The notes beneath the pieces were generated by a model. The model did not search any database and was not told the origin of the DNA. It saw nothing but the letters and a program-made list of their open reading frames with translations. Positions 23,531 to 24,341 of a stretch of 24,341 bases of DNA are shown here, one piece after another. Both the position numbers and the translations under genes were made by a program. The stretch is from NCBI GenBank assembly GCA_900550635.1, contig URSZ01000020.1, positions 1 through 24,341 on the forward strand, written 5' to 3'. Every line of letters begins with the position of its first letter. Positions within the stretch are counted from its first letter, which is position 1. This DNA comes from an uncultured Prevotella sp. (GTDB taxonomy: Bacteria; Bacteroidota; Bacteroidia; Bacteroidales; Bacteroidaceae).

Positions 23531-24341
23531 ATGAAGAATTTGGGGTTCGGCTTAATGCGACTTCCGTTGAGGGACGCGGACGATGTTACCTCAATAAATT
23601 TGGATGAGTTCAAGCTAATGGCTGATGAATTCATATCGCGAGGATTTACCTATTTCGATGCGGCTTTCCCGTATCATAATGAAAAGTGCGAGGCCGCTTT
23701 CAGGCAAGCAGTGGCGGAACGCTATCCAAGGAGTGCTTATATACTGGCAGATAAAATGCCTGTATGGCTCGTAAGCGAAGAAAAACAATTGGATGAGATA
23801 TTCGAACTACAACTGAAGCGTTGTGGCGTGGAATACTTCGACTATTATTTAGTACATTCGCTTAATAAGGAATATTATGAGAACGCACAAAAATTTCATG
23901 CTTTTGAGTTTGTTGCGCGAAAAAAAGCAGAAGGGAAAATCAGGCACATAGGTTTTTCTTTTCATGACGACAGTTCGTTGCTCGAACGGATTATGCAAGA
24001 CCATCCGGAGTCGGAATTCGTTCAACTGCAGATAAACTATCTGGATTGGAACGATACAACGATACAGGCACGTAAATGCTACAACATAGCAACCGAACAT
24101 AAAAAGCCCATAATTGTAATGGAGCCTGTAAAGGGCGGTATGCTTGCCAATATACCTGAAGAGGCAAAACAAATATTGCAAAAGCACAGTCCGGGGTGTT
24201 CGCCGGCTTCGTGGGCAATTCGTTATGCGGCTTCGTTGCCCGGAGTATTCATGGTACTTAGCGGCATGTCCACAATTGGGCAAGTGAAGGATAACGTAGA
24301 ATATATGTCTGAGTTCAAACCTTTGTGCGAAGAGGAACTGT
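23531..24341 (+). CDS. Aldo/keto reductase (partial, runs off the right end)
   Basis: The first 270 codons are present and the stop lies beyond the window. The protein is a TIM-barrel, NAD(P)H-dependent oxidoreductase. The AKR catalytic tetrad is visible as D43 and Y48 (FDAAFPYHN), K75 (LADKMP) and H109 (YYLVHS). IRHIGFSFH and the later EPVKGG and MSTIGQVKDN segments are typical of the bacterial COG1453-like group. Many members of that group add a C-terminal 4Fe-4S domain, which would lie outside the window. The ATG at 23531 gives MKNLGFGLMRLP, the standard first strand. It lies 12 bases after the S-component gene and should belong to the same operon. Substrate unknown. Confidence 0.88.
   Translation, partial: MKNLGFGLMRLPLRDADDVTSINLDEFKLMADEFISRGFTYFDAAFPYHNEKCEAAFRQAVAERYPRSAYILADKMPVWLVSEEKQLDEIFELQLKRCGVEYFDYYLVHSLNKEYYENAQKFHAFEFVARKKAEGKIRHIGFSFHDDSSLLERIMQDHPESEFVQLQINYLDWNDTTIQARKCYNIATEHKKPIIVMEPVKGGMLANIPEEAKQILQKHSPGCSPASWAIRYAASLPGVFMVLSGMSTIGQVKDNVEYMSEFKPLCEEEL

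Overview
The window looks like chromosomal DNA of a member of the class Bacteroidia (order Bacteroidales). This rests on the gene families present (fasciclin-type surface lipoprotein, short CstA, DUF6057-type membrane protein, DUF1893 protein), on several lipoprotein signal peptides, on the lack of clear Shine-Dalgarno sequences, and on repeated promoter -7 elements of the Bacteroidetes type TAnnTTTG about 23-35 bases before start codons. I cannot name the genus from sequence alone.

Layout, left to right. 1-370 is a leader region with a copy of a palindromic repeat. gdhA (glutamate dehydrogenase) and a fasciclin-domain lipoprotein follow on the plus strand, ending at a strong terminator (3957-4007). 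On the minus strand come an acyltransferase-3 family membrane protein, an MltF-like lytic transglycosylase lipoprotein, an MFS transporter and pheS. The plus strand then carries a small, AT-rich polysaccharide cluster: Wzz-like chain-length protein, EpsG/Wzy-like polymerase, GT4-like glycosyltransferase. It converges on a minus-strand run of five genes read as cstA, a beta-propeller lipoprotein with a CxxCH motif, a DUF6057-like membrane protein, mltG and folB. The last three are joined by start/stop overlaps. A PcrA/UvrD helicase gene follows on the minus strand. Upstream of it lies a well-supported minus-strand structured RNA of about 180 nt with a full Bacteroidetes promoter, whose size and long-rod fold suggest 6S RNA. 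The right end holds a plus-strand trio: DUF1893 protein, ECF-type substrate-binding membrane protein, and an aldo/keto reductase cut by the window edge.

The most unusual signal is an intergenic repeat family of about 75-110 bp in four copies (near 31, 5322, 9639 and 22348). Each of the first three contains a near-perfect palindrome of about 40 bp. In copy 4 the outer ends are in the opposite orientation to copies 1-3, while a 30-bp inner block keeps their orientation. That equals a clean inversion of the inner block between 6-bp inverted repeats (AAAATA/TATTTT). No transposase or recombinase is encoded in the window. Most genes otherwise belong to known families; no complete new defence or mobile system is visible.
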